From NCBI RefSeq assembly GCF_001411555.2, contig NC_049912.1:15794341-15858340 (forward strand): 64,000 nucleotides of DNA. Reading direction: 5' to 3'. Shown one piece after another: positions 10,013-21,849 of this stretch (position 1 is the stretch's first letter; every line of letters starts with the position of its first letter). This DNA is from Juglans regia (Eukaryota; Streptophyta; Magnoliopsida; Fagales; Juglandaceae). The translations under genes and the position numbers were made by a program. The notes under the pieces are model-generated. The model was not told where the DNA came from. It did not search any database and saw only the letters and a program-made list of their open reading frames with translations.

Positions 10013-11312
10013 ATGGCGGATTAAATCACAAAGATGTGGAAGGATCTTTGTCTTAATGATGTAGACAAGGGTGGTGTTATAGTGGCTGAAGATGATGTTG
10101 AGGATACACTTTCTAAAGGAAGATTTTGTCTCGTGGGGAGGATTATGGTGGAAAAAAGGATTAACAAAGAGGCTTTCAAAGTGACTATGCTTAAAGTCTA
10201 GAAATTGTCACAAGACATTAAGATATTTGAAGTGGGGGCTAATTTATTCCTCTTTGAATTCAATTCTGAACATGAATTGCTACTTGTATGGGAAGGCTAA
10301 ACCTTGGCTCTTTGATCAACAATTAATTTGCTTGCAACACTTTGATGGTTTCACTACTCCTACTGATCTGGTATTCAGTCATGCAATTTTATGGGCGCAA
10401 TTACACAACATGCCTCTTGGCTGTATGAACTATGTTGTTGGTGCTAAGGTTGGCAAGACAATAGGCAATGTGATTCATGTTGATGTGGATGATAGTGGAC
10501 ATGGCTGGGGGAAGTTTTTACGTATTCTTGTGGAGATTGATTTATGTAAACCACTAGCACATGGGACTATGGTTTTCCTGAAGGGGCATCAAGTTTTTGC
10601 GTCCTTCCAATATGAAAGATTGCCACGGTTTTGTTTCACATGTGGAATCATCATGCATGGGGCTTCTAGGTGTATGGCACCATCTATGTCATCTTCATCT
10701 TCTTCCATCACCAACAAGCAATATGGATCATGGCTGAGGGCCAATATTTCTCGTGGTGGAGTGGGAAGAAGGTCAGGACAATCTCCTAGTGGGCAATATG
10801 AACAACAATTATCTTCTTCCAAGTTTTCAGGGAACTGTAATGACAGTTATGTGGCAGTTGACAAGGAGAAAGTGACGTGGCAACAGTTTATTTCTGAACT
10901 AGTGACTGGGATTGGCTGTTCATTTGAGACCATAACTGCTCCAACTGCAAAGGAAGTAACTAACGTGTTTGAAATTGTAGTGAACCCTCATATTCCATCT
11001 GTTCTAGCAAATGATCCTCCTATTGTTTATGATCCCATTATTGATGGTGGGATGGCAGCTGACTTGTTGAAGACCTCAGTGGATAAAGGTAAACATGCTA
11101 GATCTCTTTCCCTGAAGAAGATGAAGAATAAGGTTAGAGTGTCTGTTGAACCTAATGAGAAACACTATTCTGATTTTAATACTGCCACTCGAAAAAGGAA
11201 GTTCTTGCTTATGGGTAAACCGACTAGTGATCACAAGATAAAGTTGATTAGGCAACATAAATCTTTGATTTTATCGGTGGAGGCTGAAAGACAGCCCCGC
11301 TGGGAGAAATGA
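10013..11312 (+). pseudogene. LINE1 ORF1 (DUF4283, CCHC knuckle)
   Basis: ORF1 of plant L1 elements encodes an RNA-binding protein that packages the element RNA. The ATG at 10013 starts MAD followed by an in-frame TAA, then KMWKDLCLNDVDKGG and the DUF4283 fold (KGRFCLVGRIMVEKRINKEA). A stop near 10199 and a frameshift near 10290 follow. From there the frame is open to 11312 and shows PWLFDQQLICLQHFDG, VGKTIGNVIHVD and the zinc knuckle CFTCGIIMHGASRC (10630-10671; CX2CX4HX4C intact), followed by a Ser-rich and then basic tail. Its TGA overlaps the ORF2 ATG in the sequence ATGA. Confidence 0.85.
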
Positions 11313-14300
11313 AGATTTTAAGTTAGAACTGTCAAGGGCTTGGCAACCCTCAAACAGTTCATGATCTTAACCTTATGGTTAAGGATTATAAGCCTAGTAT
11401 TTTATTTCTTATGGAGACTAGAATTCATAAAACAAAGTTGGGAAAGTTGAAGTATGGTTTGAAATTTCATAACTTATTTACTGTGGATGGCTTTTGTCGT
11501 GGGGGCAGTCTTGCTATTTTATGGAAGGATGAAAAAGAGTTAGAAGTTCATAGCTTCTCACATAGACATATCAACTGCTGAATTGATGATAATCCCAACC
11601 CTCATTGGATGCTCACTTGTTTTTTGGCCATCCTGTTACTGAAAGAAGAATGGAAGGCTATAGTATCATTAGGCATCTTCATTCCTTACAAGCTGGAAAG
11701 TGGCTTTGCATTGGGGATTTTAATGAAATAGTATTCCATAGTGACAAGGAGGATGGTGCTCGAAGGAATGACATGCAGATTAATTTGTTCAATGATGCTT
11801 TAAAGGACTGTGGAATTCATGATTTGGGCTTCTCTTATAGGAACTTTACTTGGTCTAATAATAGGACAGATGCTTACTTTACTAGAGAAAGGCTTGACAG
11901 AGCAGTAACCTCTACCAACTGGTGTGATGAGTTTGGAGAGGGGGATATAAGGGTCTTGCCTGTTTGTTGCTTCTAATCACTGTCCTATTTTACTATTTGT
12001 GGTAGCCCAGCATAGTCACTCAGCCCCTAACAAGAAGTTGTGCAGATTTGAAGCTAGTTGGTCTTCTTATGAGGATTGTGGTGAGGTTGTTGCAAATTCT
12101 TGGAGGCAAGTAGGGGACTCTTATGGGTGTCTTAACTCCCTTTCACAAAAGCTTGGCTCATGCATGAGATCCTTAAAAAGATGGGCACGAGGCAAAGGTC
12201 CAGTATCTGACAAAGCACTATAAGAGAAGACTCAAAGATTACTGGTTCTGTAGAATAATTTGACAGCAGCATCTGTTGAGGAGGTAAAACAACTACAAAG
12301 GGACATAAGCAAGATTTAGGAGAGCTTTCATCTGAAATGGAAACAAAGGTCTAAAGTCCATTGGTTACAATATGGTGATAGAAACACAAAGTTTTTCCGC
12401 CTATGTGCAAGTCAAAGAAAAACAAGATTCTGCAGGTGGAAGATGAACATGGACTATTGCATAATACCTCTTCTAAGATAGGTAGTGCCTTTACACAGTT
12501 TTATCAATCCCTCTTTCAGTCGACACAACCTAACCAGATTGATGTTTGTTTACAAGATTTGAGCCAAAGGGCGACTCCAAAAAATGAATGCAGCTTTGTT
12601 GCAACAATTCACTGAGGAGGAAGTCAGAATTGCTGTTTTCCAGATGGGACCTTATAAAGCTCCTGGTCCAGATGGATATTGAGCATGTTTTTATCAAAAT
12701 CACTGGTTAGTAGTTGGTAGTGAGGTTTGTCATACTGTTTTATCCTTCTTGAATGCCAATGCTAGTATTGATTCTATTAATTTCACTTATCTGGTTCTGA
12801 TTCCAAAGTCCAATAACCCAAGTATGTTTTAGAATATAGACCAATTAGTCTTTGGAATGTTCTATACAAAATCATTACAAAGATGATCACTAACAAATTC
12901 AAACCCATCTTGTCTAAACTTATATCACAAAACCAGTGTGCTTTTGTGCTTGGTAGACTCATTACAGATAATATTTTGGCTGCTTATGAGACTCTCCACA
13001 CCATGCATACCCAACTTCTTGGTGGGCAAGATTATATGGCTCTAAAGTTGGACATGAGCAAAGTCTATGACAGGCTGGAATGACCATTTATAAGGGTTGT
13101 GCTGATCAAGATGGGGTTTGCATCACAATGGGTTGAATTGATTATGAATTGTATCACTACTAGTACTCTTTTTGTTTTGGTTAATGGATCTCCTTAACAA
13201 AAATTCAAGCCATAAAGGGGTTTGAGGTAGGGCGGTCCACTGTCACCATATCTCTTTATTATTTGTGCTGAAGTTCTAAGTTCCCAATTACATGCAGTAG
13301 AACATAAGAAGATCCTAACTGGGGTGCCAATTGTGCTAGAGGAAGAATCACAATGAGACACCTTTTCTTTGCTGACGATAGTCTCCCTTTTTGTAAAGCA
13401 AACATGCAGGAATGGGCAAGTTTGAATCGAGTCCTTGGTATTTATGAAGCTGCTTCTGGACAACAACTCAACAGAGACAAGACCTCTTTGTTTTTTAGTA
13501 GAAATACAAGGGCAGTAACTAAGGAATATCTAATGGAGGTGACAAGCTTACAAACTTCTTCTAATCTGGATAAGTACCTAGGTCTTCCATCACTTATTGG
13601 AAAATCTAGAACAAATGCTTTCAGAAGAATCAAGGAGAGAGTGGGAAGAAGGATTGGAAATTGGAGAAATAAGTTTTTATTTCAAGCTGGAAAAGAGATT
13701 CTTATCAAAGCTGTTTTGCAAGCAATGCCAACATATAGTATGAGTGTTTTTATGCTACCAAAGTCCCTTTGTAAACAACTTCAATCCCTTCTTGCAAAAT
13801 TCTGGTGGGGGCATCAAGACAATCAATCCATAATTCATTGGAGGAAGTGGAAGTCACTGAGTATCAGTAAAAGGATTGGGGGAATAGGATTTCGTGAATT
13901 AAACAGCTTTAATCTTGCTCTTTTGGCCAAGCAAGCATGGAGATTCATTATATATCCTAATTCCTTATCCAGCAGGATTTTTAAAGCCAAATATTTCCCA
14001 CATCATAATCTATTTCAAGCTGACCTTGGCCTCAGGCCCTTATACATTTGGAGGAGCACCTTCCAATCAATTCCTTTGTTGAGTGAAGGTATTATGTGGA
14101 AAGTTGGGGATGGATCACATATTAGAATTTGGAGAGATAGATGGATTAATAGGTACTTCTCCTGCAAAATTCAGTCTCTTGTATCTATACTCAATGAGGA
14201 TTCTATGGTTGTTGAATTAAATGATTGTAACACAGGGTGGTGGAACTTGGAACTAGTTCATACTATTTTTAATGAGAGTGATATTAAAGAAATATTGAAG

Positions 14301-15419
14301 ATACCCATTGGGAGCATGCCAATTGTTGATAAACTGATATGGAGGGGGACTAAATCTGGGCATTTTTCTGTTAAGAGTGCTTACCATCTGCATAGGCAAC
14401 TCTTAACATGGTCAGTTGGTGCATCTTCTAATCAAGGGGTACATGAGAAGATCTGGAAAAGGTTGTGGTCTCTGCAAACTTCAAATGGTGTGAAGATGTT
14501 CATGTGGCATGCATGCATTGATGTTTTGCCTACTAGAGTAAACGTACAGAAGAGAAAAGTCATCTCTGAATCTATTTGCCATGTCTGTTTAAATGAAGAT
14601 GAGACACCAGGCCATATCTTATGGACATGCCCTTCAGCAAGGGATGTGTGGTTGTTAGGTTCCAGATCAATACAAAAGGCCTCAATTACAACAACTGGCT
14701 TCTTTACTATTTTTGAGCAACTGTCAGATCGACTATCAAGATAGGAGTTGGTGTTCTTTGCTGTCTTGGCCAGGTTCATTTGGTTCAGAAGAAATACTCT
14801 CATACATGATGGTTCTTTCCAGGCACCAGCTAAGGTTTATCAGCAAGCTGTCATGGCTTATGAGAACTTTCAAACTATAATGCAACAACAATCAGTGACT
14901 GGAATCCTCCCTCAACTGATAGCAGCTCATTGGGAAACTCCTCCACCACATTGGATTAAGATTAGTTGGGATGTGGCAATTAGAAATGATTGTAATAAGA
15001 TTGGCATTAGTGTTATCATTAGAGATGATGAGGGTTCTGTTCTTGCCAGTTTAATGCAACCAAAGTTTTATTGTGTTGATCCATCTATTGTAGAGGCTAA
15101 GGGACTAATAACTGCTGCCAATTTCTATAAAGAGCTTGGTTTGAATTTTGTACTTTTCGAAGGGGACTCATTTCAAGTGGTGCAAGCAATGACTGACCTA
15201 GAGGAACAAACTGCAGACAAGCTTCATTGTTTTGTTTCAGACATGCAGCAACTAATGGCTAACACTACATGGCAGATTCGACATGTCAAGAAGGAACTCA
15301 ATGGTGCAACTCACCAATTGGCACATCAGGCTATTAATATGGAGCATGAATTAATTGATATTGATTGTGTAGTTGATTGTATAAATACAATTGTAATGGC
15401 TGAAGGCCAAATTCTATGA
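11309..15419 (+). pseudogene. LINE1 ORF2: endonuclease, reverse transcriptase, zf-RVT, RNase H
   Basis: ORF2 carries out target-primed reverse transcription. The start reads MKILS-stop-NCQGLGNP, with TAG where Trp is expected. The AP-endonuclease shows METRIHK, CIGDFNEIVF, TWSNNRTDAYFTRERLDRA and a degraded SDH motif read SNH (about 11973). The RT shows YKAPGPDGY (about 12655), ALKLDMSKVYDRLE and catalytic FADD at 13368-13379. A 463-codon frame (13353-14744) continues the thumb (KYLGLPSLIGKSR) and the zf-RVT region (MFMWHACIDVLPTRVNVQKR, C..C..H..C near 14570-14625). The last frame (14748-15419) is RNase H with ISWDVAI, VEAKG and FEGDS. At least five stops or shifts are spread along it. Confidence 0.87.
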
Positions 15420-15464
15420 TTAATGCAAATGTTGCTTTTGATGTCAAAAATATATATATATATA

Positions 15465-15716
15465 TATATATAGTATTAATATCACTATGACTATATCACT
15501 ATGACCATATATTATTATATAGTATTAATATCACTAGTAGTATAGTATATAGTATTATTAAAATCAGAAAACCGGACCGGACCCATTAAAATCAGAGGTA
15601 CCATTTTAGGAGGGTAAATGGTGTGTAATCAGTTTTCAAAAATACAAAATCGGTTTATACCGGTTCGGTCTTAAATTTTGTCCAAAATCGGACTGAACCA
15701 GACTGGTTACACACTA
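15465..15716. repeat. Right subterminal region of hAT-like element
   Basis: AT-rich repeats, then ACCGGACCGGACCC and GGTTTATACCGGTTCGGTC, ending at the inverted repeat CAGACTGGTTACACACTA. Confidence 0.6.
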
Positions 15717-16449
15717 AATGAGCTGAGTTATTGCATATTTTATACATTTAGAACCAATCTATTTTATTTATTTCATTATGTTATTATTGATTTTAGATGA
15801 AAAAATGGTTAAGATGAATAAATCCGAGTTGTGATTTAAATTGGTTAATAGCATGATTTATGCTTAATTTTATAACTTTTGATTTAATTAGACAATGTTC
15901 ATTCACATGCACAACATATTTTTGATATTCTATTATTCTTTTTTATTTTATTTTATTTCTAATTTCTATTGTTTTTATAGGTCAAGAAATGAAAAGTATA
16001 AAAAAGAAAAAGAAAAGTCACATTTGCACATGGGATCCATTACTTTTGATTTTTGAACGGAAATTGGTTTCTCTCAACATGGCTCATGGCTCATGGCTCA
16101 TGGCTCCTTAAGGAAAAGTCAAGGCATCAAAAGGAAAGTCAAAAGGGATCCAAATTATTCTTTTCTTTTGGCATGGGACGAAGTCACACAGAAAAAGCAA
16201 AGAAAAAAAAAGAAAGAAAATGCATGCACGCCAAAAGGAAAGAAACACCACACCAAAAAAAAAAAAAAAAAAAAGGCTTTTGGATGGACTCAACACCAAA
16301 AATAAAAACAGGTTTCTTTTCAGCTTGAAAAAAAACAACATACTTTTTGGAAGCGCCGCACGTATTTGAAGAGCTCCTCCAGGGATCCAACTGTCACGCT
16401 CCAGCCTTCTCCTCCACTGCTTGTTACCTCCATCTCTATTCATTTGACT
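15717..16449. other. Intergenic region with simple repeats
   Basis: No gene is seen. It contains four tandem copies of CATGGCT at about 16079-16107, an A/G-rich stretch at 16190-16250 and poly-A at 16255-16274. Open frames through these tracts are compositional. Confidence 0.55.
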
Positions 16450-17112
16450 TACTCTTTCATTTTTCTAATCTCTCTATTTAATTTTAAAATCATTTGATTT
16501 TGGATATTTGATTTTCAGTCTATTTAAGTTTGATGTAGTTATTTTTCTTACTCTTTAAGTTTTCGTTTAACAGTGATTACAATTGCTATAAATTGATTTT
16601 GAGAATTTGTGATTTGAATACAAGGATGAACTCTAGAATCTTTATTTTGGGGCTTTTCAATTCTCAGTTTGTATTTTGTCAATTACTTTCTAATCTAGTT
16701 TAATTCTTAACTTAGTTTTATTAATCTCTTAGTTTCATTGCATATTAGATTAATTAAAACTTAATTAGGACTTAAATAATTTCAGTTTTATTATTTAATT
16801 TTCAGATTAATTAAGATTGTTTAGTTTAGCTGATTCTTTGATTGTTAATTTCAATTTGTTAGTGTTTTACATTTCATTTCAACACTACAAAATCTAAACA
16901 TATGAATCTAGTCGATAACTAGTACCCTTTTCATTTCCGTTGCACTCTTCCATTCATTGCACATACCACCACTTTTATTTTCTCTTTGTGAATATTTTCA
17001 TCATTTTAAATGAGTTTGATTTTAAGTAACTTTCCCTGAGGAGACGATCTAGAAATTTATTCCTAATTATTACGCGACACCCTCCTGCACTTGGGATAGC
17101 CTTTGTGCTACT
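16450..17112. repeat. Possible LTR-retrotransposon remnant
   Basis: AT-rich DNA ends in CCCTGAGGAGACGATC and GCGACACCCTCCTGCACTTG (about 17034-17094). Both resemble the end of the LTR or leader of plant Ty3/gypsy Athila/Tat-like elements as I know them. No second LTR or coding part is present. Low confidence. Confidence 0.3.
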
Positions 17113-17134
17113 CATTTTTGAGTGAGTCACACAC

Positions 17135-20095
17135 CTACTCCTGTTTCAGTTTCTGCACTAACAGTTTCCAAATTGAGAAGAAATCCACCTCACTGTTGTA
17201 CCATTTTTGGACTAGACTAGAAAGTTTTGCCCACACATTCGTTGCAGCACCACAACTCCAAAGTGTGTGACTTACTGATTCCACTTCTCTATTACAGATT
17301 GGGCACGATGGGTTTTCCACTACCTTCCTTTTAGCCAGATTTTCTTTAGTGGGAAGGCAGTTGTTTACTGCTTTCCACAAGAAGTTCCTAATCATTGCAG
17401 GGACATTCAGCTTTCATATCTCCCTCCACACTGGGCCTTCACTAGAGATACTCGATGATTCCCTTTTTTCCTCCTCTTTAGACTCATATCCAGATGATAT
17501 GCACTATTCACTGAGAAATTATCTATTTTTGTGTAAACCCATATTTGTTTATCACTCATTCCCAGCTTACTGAGAGGGATTTTACAAATTGTTTATGCTT
17601 CTTCTTTCCCCAACGCTTCCTCTATGAGATCTTCCTTACTCTCTCCTTTATCTGCATCTATAAATTCCACCACCCTTGAACTTCTGTTGAATCTCTTTAT
17701 AGGATTTTGTATATATCACTAAGAAGATAGTGAAGATACCCATCTATCATCTCATATTTTAATCTCTTACCCATTTCTTACTCTCCACGCTAACCCCTCT
17801 TTTAACAGCCTCAAAGAACTCCATTAGCTTCCCCACATCACAGAATGGCTTCAATATAGCTTAGCAGAGAGCATATCCTACTTCTTAAAATAATTTTCCT
17901 TTAAAATCCTTTGAGATAAAGAGGATTTGTCAAAGCCCTCCAACAGTGCTTAGCAAGTATGGCTCTGTTGACACTGTCTACATCTCTAAACCTCATCCCC
18001 CCCACATCTTTTTATGCTCCCATATTTTTCCAACTTTTTCATTGTATTTGCTTCTCATTTTGCTTATGCCCCCACCAAAATCTGGCCATCAGTGCCGAGA
18101 TCTCGTTCGTTACACAGCTTCTTTGGCAACCGAAAAATACTCATGTGATGTGTGGGATTTACTTGGATTACAGCCTTCAATAACACTTCCTTTTTAGCTT
18201 GAGACAAAAATTGATTCTTCCAATTGTTTAATCTCTGGCATACCTTCTCCTTTATACCTCTAAAGGCATTATATTTAGACCTTCCCACCCTAGAGGGCAG
18301 GCCCAAATATCTCACACAATATCCACTCAATCTTGCTCCAACAGCCTCCAATATTTGCATTTTAACTTGCTGCTTTGTATTACCACTGAAGAAAATTGAA
18401 GTTTTCTGATTGTTAAGGCACTAACCTGAGGCTTCCTCTTACAACTCCAAAATCTTCTTAATATTCTTCTGTTCCTCTACTGAAGCTTTACAAAAGAGAA
18501 TACAATCATCTACAAACATCAGATGATTTACTCTTATTTCACCTCTAGCAATTGCAGCTCCTCTTATATCACCCCTCTTTTCAGCCAAGTTCATAAGGCT
18601 ACTGAGACCCTAAGCACACAATAGAAATAAGTATGGGGACAAAGGGTCTCCCTACCTCAAACCTCTTGAAGGAACAATTTTCTCACCTGGTCTGCCATTC
18701 ACCAACACTGAGTATGATATAGTAGAGACACTGCTCATAATCAACTTAATCCATTTCTCACAAAAGCTCGTCTTACTCATCATAGCATATAAATTCTTCC
18801 ATTCCACACGGTCATAGGCTTTTGAAATGTCTAATTTTAGAGCCATACTCCTTACCTTCCCTCGTTGTCTATTCTTCGTCGAGTGTAGCACCTCATAGAC
18901 CCCCAATATATTGTCAAAAATTTATCTGCCTAGAATAAAAGCACTCTGCTGTTGTGAGATAATTTCTGACAACATCACCTTAAGTCTATTTGCTAGGATT
19001 TTTGTAATTATTTTGTACAGGCATGAAAATACTTGGTGTTGCAATCTCCATGCAGAAACCAATTTCTTTTAGCCCTCTGCCTCCATTTTAAATCTTCTTA
19101 CTCCAGCAAGAGACCCAATTCCCCTTGTAACTCCTTTACTTCTTCACTCAACCCTTCCTTTTCTTCTGTAGTTCCTTTAGTCTATCAGTTTTCCTTCTTA
19201 ACGCACCCTCATTATCTCTGGAATTTTATATACCGCACCCAGTTAGTGATGCACCACATTCCCTTAGTGAACTTTGAATCTTCTCCATAGGGTCACTGCT
19301 TCCACTGACATTGGCCCATTCCTTCAATACAACCTCCTCACAATCCTTGTCTTTGATCCTTCAAATATGAATAGCTTCCTTCTATCCTCACACCTGGTGT
19401 GAATTGTATGCATATTTAGCACTAGAAGCTTATGGTCTGAGCATCTTGCAGGTAATACTTCCACCCAAACTTCCTGAAAAATATATCTCCAGCTATTCTT
19501 TGCTACAAATCTATCCAGCCTCTCTTTTGTAAAAGTATCACTTGAGTGTTCATTACACCATGTGAATTTATCTCCTCTATATCCCAGATCACATAGATCA
19601 TTAATTTCCATAGCTTCTCTGAATTTACACATTTCATTTTCCCCCCTTTGCTTTCCTCCAAATTTCTTTAATTGGGCTAAGACTTCATTGAAATCCCCTA
19701 CTACACACCAAGGAACTTGGTCTAATGGTTTCAACCTCCCCAATAAATCTGACAATAATATTCTTTTTGTTGTGTTAGGGTGTCCATAAAACCCCGTGAA
19801 CAACCAATTTTGTTTAGTATCTTCTTCCACAACCTAGGCATTAATATGCTGCCAAGAGTAATCTTGTATTTCCACATCCACATCTTCATTCCACATCATG
19901 GCTAGACCACCACTTCTCCCTATAGGATAAATCACAAAACATCTATCATATCCGAGTCTCTTCTCACCCGTCCATCTTTTTTGTAACTAGCAGTGTTTTT
20001 ATAAGAAACATAAGTCTAGGATTCTTTTCCTTTTCTATAGAACAAAGGTCTTGAACTATCCAAGGGTTCCCAAGCCCTCGGTAGTTTCAGCTCAT
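17135..20095 (-). pseudogene. LINE2 ORF2: endonuclease, RT, zf-RVT
   Basis: The start reads MS-stop-NYRGLGNP at 20095, an L1 ORF2 beginning with Trp lost to TGA. The endonuclease frame (19830-19324) contains VVGDFNEVLAQ, KFTWCNEHSSDTFTKERLDR and the intact catalytic CSDHKLLVL. RT pieces are SMALKLDISKAYDRVEW (about 18850), GDPLSPYLF (about 18645) and catalytic FVDD (about 18510-18521). Then YLGLPSRVGRSKYNAFRG (about 18310-18260). The final frame 17395-17135 is zf-RVT (CPICNREVESVSHTLWSC). Stops and frameshifts separate the parts. Confidence 0.83.
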
Positions 20096-20109
20096 AGGAT
20101 CATTGGGTT

Positions 20110-21294
20110 AGGCAAGGCTGCCTAACAGCCTTTGCCTCTACATTGACAAATTCACCCTCTCCCAACCCCTTTAAACTTTTCAGCTCTTTTTTTAGAACAT
20201 GAATTAGGATCACTCACCTCTTCTTTCTTTTTTTCTTAGGCCCTTCTCTTCCATCTTCCCCTTGTAGCTTGTTTGTTCATGCAGGCACTTGTTAGTCTCG
20301 TAGATATAGCTAGGAATTGTCCCACGGTTCCTCCATCTTATTCAATTTGTAAACCTTCTTCTGGAACTGATCCCCCTACTCCTTTTCCCCCTCCTTACCC
20401 CTTTCATTCCCCAACTTCTTATTCTCATCAGCCTTTTTTCCTTTTTCTACCATTCCCTCCTCCCCCTTACCACTACCAACTTCAACATAACCCTACTGCC
20501 ACTCTCCATCCCCCACTCCTATATTACTGTTTTCCCATCCCTTTGTACTCCCCATATAATTTCTCCGATAACTCACATTAGCTCTCAACCATGGACCAAA
20601 TTGACTTTCCCTCTCACCACTATGATCTCTTTTCATACTAGATTCCACACATCCCTATTCCCTGTGAATAATTTATCCACATTTGAAACATATCTTAGGT
20701 AACTTCTCATAAGTGAAAGGTGCGCTCATCCAGCATTACCGTTCTTCCTCTAACTATCGCTTTTCTTAGATCCATCTCAATTTTTATACGAAAGTAATTT
20801 CCCCAACTAACATTATCCTCAGGAGCGTCAACTTCCAGAATCTTACCCAGTGAGCTTCCAATCTGTACCCCCATTTCACACATCATGCAAGTTAACGGCA
20901 AATGGTGCATTTGCACCCACAATGATGCATAATTGAAGTTTATGTGATTTGGCTGGGTTGCTCCATCAAATGGTTTCAGTACAAACAACTGGTTGTCAAA
21001 TAACCAAGGACAGCCTTCCAAGACCTAATATTTATCTCTTGGAATGGAAAATGTGATGATAAAAGTATTTGGATAGATTTCTATGAAAGTAGGGTGTTTA
21101 CTTACTTTCCAAATTTTGGCCATGATTGATTGGACTACCTCCTTTTCCTAAGTCCAATTCGAGCACACCTTCCAAATTAAACTACATTCTCCCTTGCTCT
21201 TGATTTTCTCAGAGTTACACAGCTTAATGTTAATGGCTAAGTGTTCTTCTTTATTCAGACTCAACTTCTCCCAAATCTCTACTAGGTCCTCCAT
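20110..21294 (-). pseudogene. LINE2 ORF1 (DUF4283, CCHC knuckle)
   Basis: ATG at 21294 begins MEDLVEIWEKLSLNKEEH, a standard plant L1 ORF1 start. The 104-codon frame 21021-20707 contains PWLFDNQLFVLKPFDG and WVQMHHLPLTCM of DUF4283. The knuckle follows near 20690-20640 as CFKCG, a stop, then IIH, so the ligand pattern is visible but interrupted. The segment 20110-20600 is Pro/Ser-rich on the plus strand and carries no recognised domain. Confidence 0.78.
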
Positions 21295-21390
21295 CCTCCT
21301 CCACTGCACCACTCACGTGGTCTGTGACTTAGCTACCCTCTGATGTCGGTGGGACTAGAATCTTCTCCTCCTTTCACACCCTCAAGGCAT

Positions 21391-21849
21391 TAGAGAAAGA
21401 GAACTTCCTTTCTAAAGTTTTTTAATTACTTTTATATTATCTATACGTTTCTAATTCATTCAAACTTAAATTTTTAGCTTAGATTTTATGACACATTCAT
21501 TTATTGGCATTAATCTTAATGACATTGATTAAAGAGAATGCTTAGAATATTCATCTTTCTTATTGCTTGAAACAGATTATTATATCTGTTGACGAAAAAA
21601 TAATTAAGAAAGCAATACAAATTTGATAATATATTTTGAAAAATGGTTGGAATTCGAAAAATATTAGGCACTCTAACCATATATAACAAATTAAAAATAT
21701 TGATCTGAGGGTTAATATTATTTGGTATGAGATCCCTAGATTGGGTGGGACGTTCCCAGTTCATTATTGCTGGTCGAGTGGAGGGACCACAACCTGTATT
21801 GGTCACGACCAATGACAATGCCGTTTGTGAGAGATTCTGTTTTATAGTA
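21391..21849. other. AT-rich intergenic region
   Basis: No recognised feature. The open frame 21818-21516 on the minus strand has no family resemblance. Confidence 0.45.

Larger units (their letters stand above)
9879..15464 (+). mobile_element. LINE1: near full-length plant L1 retrotransposon
   Basis: The order is 5' leader, ORF1 (10013-11312), ORF2 (from 11309), and a 3' end running into (TA)n at 15449-15470. A candidate 10-bp target duplication TATATATAGT occurs at 9869-9878 and 15465-15474, but the sequence is low in complexity. The element lies within the AT-rich core of hAT-like ends. Frameshifts and stops disable it. Confidence 0.85.
9195..15716. mobile_element. hAT-like non-autonomous element ends flanking LINE1
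   Basis: The left end TAGGGGTGTAAAAATTAATC and the right end (reverse complement TAGTGTGTAACCAGTCTGG) are imperfect terminal inverted repeats. Subterminal regions on both sides carry alternating CCGGTTCGG/CCGACCGAACC motifs, then AT-rich DNA. The same end type occurs at 31935-42536, where an 8-bp target duplication supports hAT-like insertion. Here the flanks (CTTCTGTT and AATGAGCT) do not match, so the two ends may have come together by rearrangement. Confidence 0.55.
17113..21390 (-). mobile_element. LINE2: minus-strand plant L1, 3' part missing
   Basis: Minus-strand order from high to low coordinates: leader, ORF1 (ATG at 21294), ORF2 (ATG at 20095), ending inside the zf-RVT domain near 17135. 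The RNase H domain and poly-A tail are absent, although L1 copies normally lose the 5' end and not the 3' end. A later deletion or insertion event near 17113 is implied. Confidence 0.8.

Noticed and set aside
16053..16443. Lys-rich and Phe-rich frames near 16.1-16.4 kb
   Set aside because: Created by A/G-rich and poly-A tracts.
19033..20581. Plus-strand frames (85, 75 and 102 codons)
   Set aside because: Antisense shadows of LINE2 ORF2 and ORF1.
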